From Clostridiales bacterium DTU023 (GTDB lineage: Bacteria > Bacillota > Clostridia > Saccharofermentanales > DTU023), in contig LFTF01000045.1 of NCBI GenBank assembly GCA_001512945.1, positions 1-8,099 on the forward strand: 8,099 nt of DNA, given 5' to 3'. Below the pieces are notes generated by a model, which saw only the letters and a program-made list of their open reading frames with translations, had not been told where the DNA came from and made no database searches. Positions 6,562-8,099 of this stretch are shown here, piece by piece (position 1 is the stretch's first letter; every line of letters begins with the position of its first letter). Position numbers and translations under genes: made by a program.

Positions 6562-6578
6562 ATACCCGATGCGGGTAT
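6562..6578. repeat. 7-bp perfect inverted repeat, candidate operator
   Basis: ATACCCG (6562-6568) and CGGGTAT (6572-6578) flank a 3-bp centre ATG. No T-tract follows on either strand, so a terminator is unlikely. Its position between divergent genes and its compact symmetry fit a dimeric regulator site, about 160 bp from the nfnA start and 140 bp from the radical SAM start. No regulator gene is present in the window. Confidence 0.4.
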
Positions 6579-6681
6579 CTGTCTGATGAGTAGATAAGAT
6601 TCGTAAAGTACGTTTGTTAAGAATAGCGGGAACCAGTCGGTTAGGCATTAGAATAGTAAAAATACTTAATGATTTGCCTTG

Positions 6682-6690
6682 TGCTATATA
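6682..6690 (+). promoter_or_regulatory. Possible extended -10 promoter for the radical SAM gene
   Basis: TGCTATATA resembles an extended -10 (TGN followed by an A/T-rich hexamer). The region at 17-bp spacing upstream (ATACTT, 6662-6667) is a poor -35. Initiation near 6697 would leave a short leader before the GAGGTG Shine-Dalgarno at 6707-6712. The region is A/T-rich, so a chance match is quite possible. Confidence 0.3.
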
Positions 6691-6716
6691 TGTATCTAGG
6701 AAAGCTGAGGTGAATC

Positions 6717-7970
6717 ATGAAATGGGTAACTACTCATACAAGAATGTGGCTAACGCGATCATTTAAGTCGTTCCTGTTTACAAGTGATTATGACAATCAA
6801 TTGAGTTTCGTTGAAAATCAAGATCTTGGCATTTATGTTCATATCCCTTTTTGTAAGAAACTGTGTAGCTTTTGCCCCTATTGCAAAGAGATTTATACGG
6901 AGGAAAAAGCACATACATATGTCGATTATCTTATTAACGAAATCCATATGGTTGGCAGTCAAATCAAAGAAAAGAAACAAGTCACCAGCCTTTATTTTGG
7001 TGGAGGCACGCCTGCGCTTGTCGCAGACAAATTGGAAGAGATAATCTCCGCCATAGAGGATCATTTTGTTATCACGGAGGGGATAGGATTAGAATTGCAT
7101 CCCGATAATGTAAATGAAGAGACTCTTTTACTGTTAAAAGAATCGGGCGTTACTAAGATTAGTATTGGAATACAGTCTTTTCAGAACAAGTTTTTATCTG
7201 TTTTAGGACGCAATGAATTTGACCTTGCGAAAATATCGCAAGCGATTAACAAAGTGCCGTTTGAAACAATGTCTATGGATTTCATATTCGCGCTTCCCGG
7301 CCAAACGATTGCTGACCTTAAATCAGACATCGACGCCGCTTTTGCAAGTGGTGCCAACCATATCGCTATTTACCCCTTTATCGATTTCACGTTCACAGAT
7401 AGCACATTACAAGCCATGGACAAAAAACAAAAAAGAAAGCTTCTTGATGGGATAACCCTGTACTGTCAAGAGAAAGGGTATGTCAGAGACTCTATTTGGA
7501 CGTTTTCAAATAATGAAAGCGCAAAGTATTCATCCATGACACGAAACAATTTTCTAGGGTTCGGTTGTTCTGCCACCACGCTTTTAAAGGATCAGTTTAA
7601 AATCAATACGTTTTCCGTAGAGGAATACCAAAAGAGAATCGATGCACATGAACTCCCGACCTCCCTTACAATTCGGTTCACTCAAAGACAGAGGATGATC
7701 TATTATCTGTTTTGGACTGCTTACAGCACCCGAGTTAATGTGGAGGATTTCGAACGGTTCTTTGGAGTTTCATTGAAAAGGATGTATGGCTTTGAGTTTT
7801 GGCTCGCAAAAAATCTGGGTTTAGTGACTGAAAACAATGGTGTATTTCAAATGACACTCAAAGGCGCCTTCTATTATCATTATTATGAGAATTACTACAC
7901 GCTTTCTTATATTGATCAGATGTGGGGTGTTATGAGAAAAGAAGCCTTCCCGGAGAATATCAAGTTTTAA
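6717..7970 (+). CDS. Radical SAM protein, HemN/HemW-like (coproporphyrinogen III oxidase-related) family, substrate unknown
   Basis: The 417-residue product has the radical SAM cluster motif CX3CX2C at C46, C50, C53 within IYVHIPFCKKLCSFC, followed by C56. The SAM-binding GGGTP is at 95-99. HemN-type core segments follow: ELHPDN (126-131), ISIGIQSF (148-155), DFIFALPGQT (188-197) and NNFLGFGCSA (277-286). The C-terminal ~100 residues (from about 318) look like the winged-helix HemN_C-type domain, rich in Tyr and Phe. True HemN makes protoporphyrinogen and HemW is a heme chaperone. The CSFCPYC sequence matches neither the HemN nor the HemW pattern I know, and no heme genes are nearby, so the reaction is left open. 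Start: GAGGTG (6707-6712) lies 4 nt before the ATG. The gene looks richer in A+T than nfnAB, with hand counts of 22 and 26 G+C in two 60-bp lines (6841-6900, 7261-7320) against 27 and 33 within nfnB (4921-4980, 5221-5280). Confidence 0.85.
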   Translation: MKWVTTHTRMWLTRSFKSFLFTSDYDNQLSFVENQDLGIYVHIPFCKKLCSFCPYCKEIYTEEKAHTYVDYLINEIHMVGSQIKEKKQVTSLYFGGGTPALVADKLEEIISAIEDHFVITEGIGLELHPDNVNEETLLLLKESGVTKISIGIQSFQNKFLSVLGRNEFDLAKISQAINKVPFETMSMDFIFALPGQTIADLKSDIDAAFASGANHIAIYPFIDFTFTDSTLQAMDKKQKRKLLDGITLYCQEKGYVRDSIWTFSNNESAKYSSMTRNNFLGFGCSATTLLKDQFKINTFSVEEYQKRIDAHELPTSLTIRFTQRQRMIYYLFWTAYSTRVNVEDFERFFGVSLKRMYGFEFWLAKNLGLVTENNGVFQMTLKGAFYYHYYENYYTLSYIDQMWGVMRKEAFPENIKF

Positions 7971-8099
7971 TTTCCTAAATAATAAAGGCTTAACTTGATC
8001 TCTAGATCATACGAGAGTTTATCCCCTCCCTAAGAAACGGGAACGATTAATTATCCTTGGACTGGCACGGCACGCCCGAGAAGGCAGTAACAGGGGAGA
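7971..8099. other. Terminal non-coding stretch, no supported gene
   Basis: After the radical SAM stop there is no clear terminator hairpin. TGATCT (7996-8001) and AGATCA (8004-8009) form a 6-bp inverted repeat with a 2-bp centre, too tight for an RNA hairpin. On the - strand a frame is open from the right edge to a TAA, giving a basic Arg-rich tail (PSRACRASPRI). It could be the end of a gene lying mostly outside the window, but other frames are also open here and the call is not supported. Confidence 0.4.

Larger units (their letters stand above)
6403..6716. other. Divergent intergenic region between nfnA and the radical SAM gene
   Basis: These 314 bp must carry promoters for both directions. 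Open frames crossing the region have no ribosome-binding site and resemble no family. I found no convincing -35/-10 pair for nfnA; weak A/T-rich - strand candidates lie around 6470-6500. The clearest element is the inverted repeat at 6562-6578. A looser AACTC...GAGTT repeat (5-bp arms) lies near 6529-6545. No tRNA, riboswitch or terminator is recognisable. Confidence 0.6.

Noticed and set aside
6717..7970. Naming the radical SAM gene hemN or hemW
   Set aside because: The cluster loop and orphan context do not match the characterised enzymes well enough; only the superfamily is supported.
7996..8009. TGATCT-CT-AGATCA as a terminator hairpin
   Set aside because: The 2-nt centre cannot form a normal loop and there is no T-tract; at most it is a DNA-level palindrome.

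Overview
The window looks like chromosomal DNA from a low-to-mid GC anaerobic Firmicute, probably in or near Clostridia. This rests on four things: SepF, which Firmicutes use as an FtsZ membrane anchor; a type II (CoaW-type) pantothenate kinase; a YnbB-like PLP protein; and an adjacent NfnA/NfnB pair, typical of anaerobic ferredoxin-based metabolism. No tRNA, rRNA, CRISPR array or complete insertion sequence is visible.

Left block, + strand (1-4065). The 3' end of a ynbB-like gene (aluminium-resistance / methionine gamma-lyase-like family) is followed 3 bp later by a single-pass membrane protein with a HlyD-like barrel-sandwich layout. Next comes yggS (PLP homeostasis protein). A 174-bp gap holds a good sigma-A-type promoter and a leader hairpin, then sepF and a type II pantothenate kinase whose start lies inside the sepF 3' end. 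The block joins cell division (SepF), cofactor supply (PLP via YggS, CoA via CoaW) and an uncharacterised envelope protein.

Middle block, - strand (4125-6402). nfnA is upstream and nfnB downstream, overlapping by 8 bp. They encode the two subunits of an NADH-dependent ferredoxin:NADP+ oxidoreductase, a flavin-based bifurcating transhydrogenase. A 15-bp stem-loop between the convergent coaW and nfnB genes ends the nfn transcript with a clear U-tract. It may also end the coaW transcript, less efficiently.

Right block. A 314-bp divergent intergenic region contains a 7-bp perfect inverted repeat and no recognisable gene. It leads to a + strand radical SAM gene of the HemN/HemW-like superfamily. 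That gene stands alone, looks richer in A+T than its neighbours, and may have been acquired separately. The last 129 bp carry no gene I can support.

Most of the window is recognisable housekeeping. The least understood parts are the HlyD-like protein in the yggS-sepF neighbourhood, the translational overlap of sepF with pantothenate kinase, and the orphan radical SAM enzyme.
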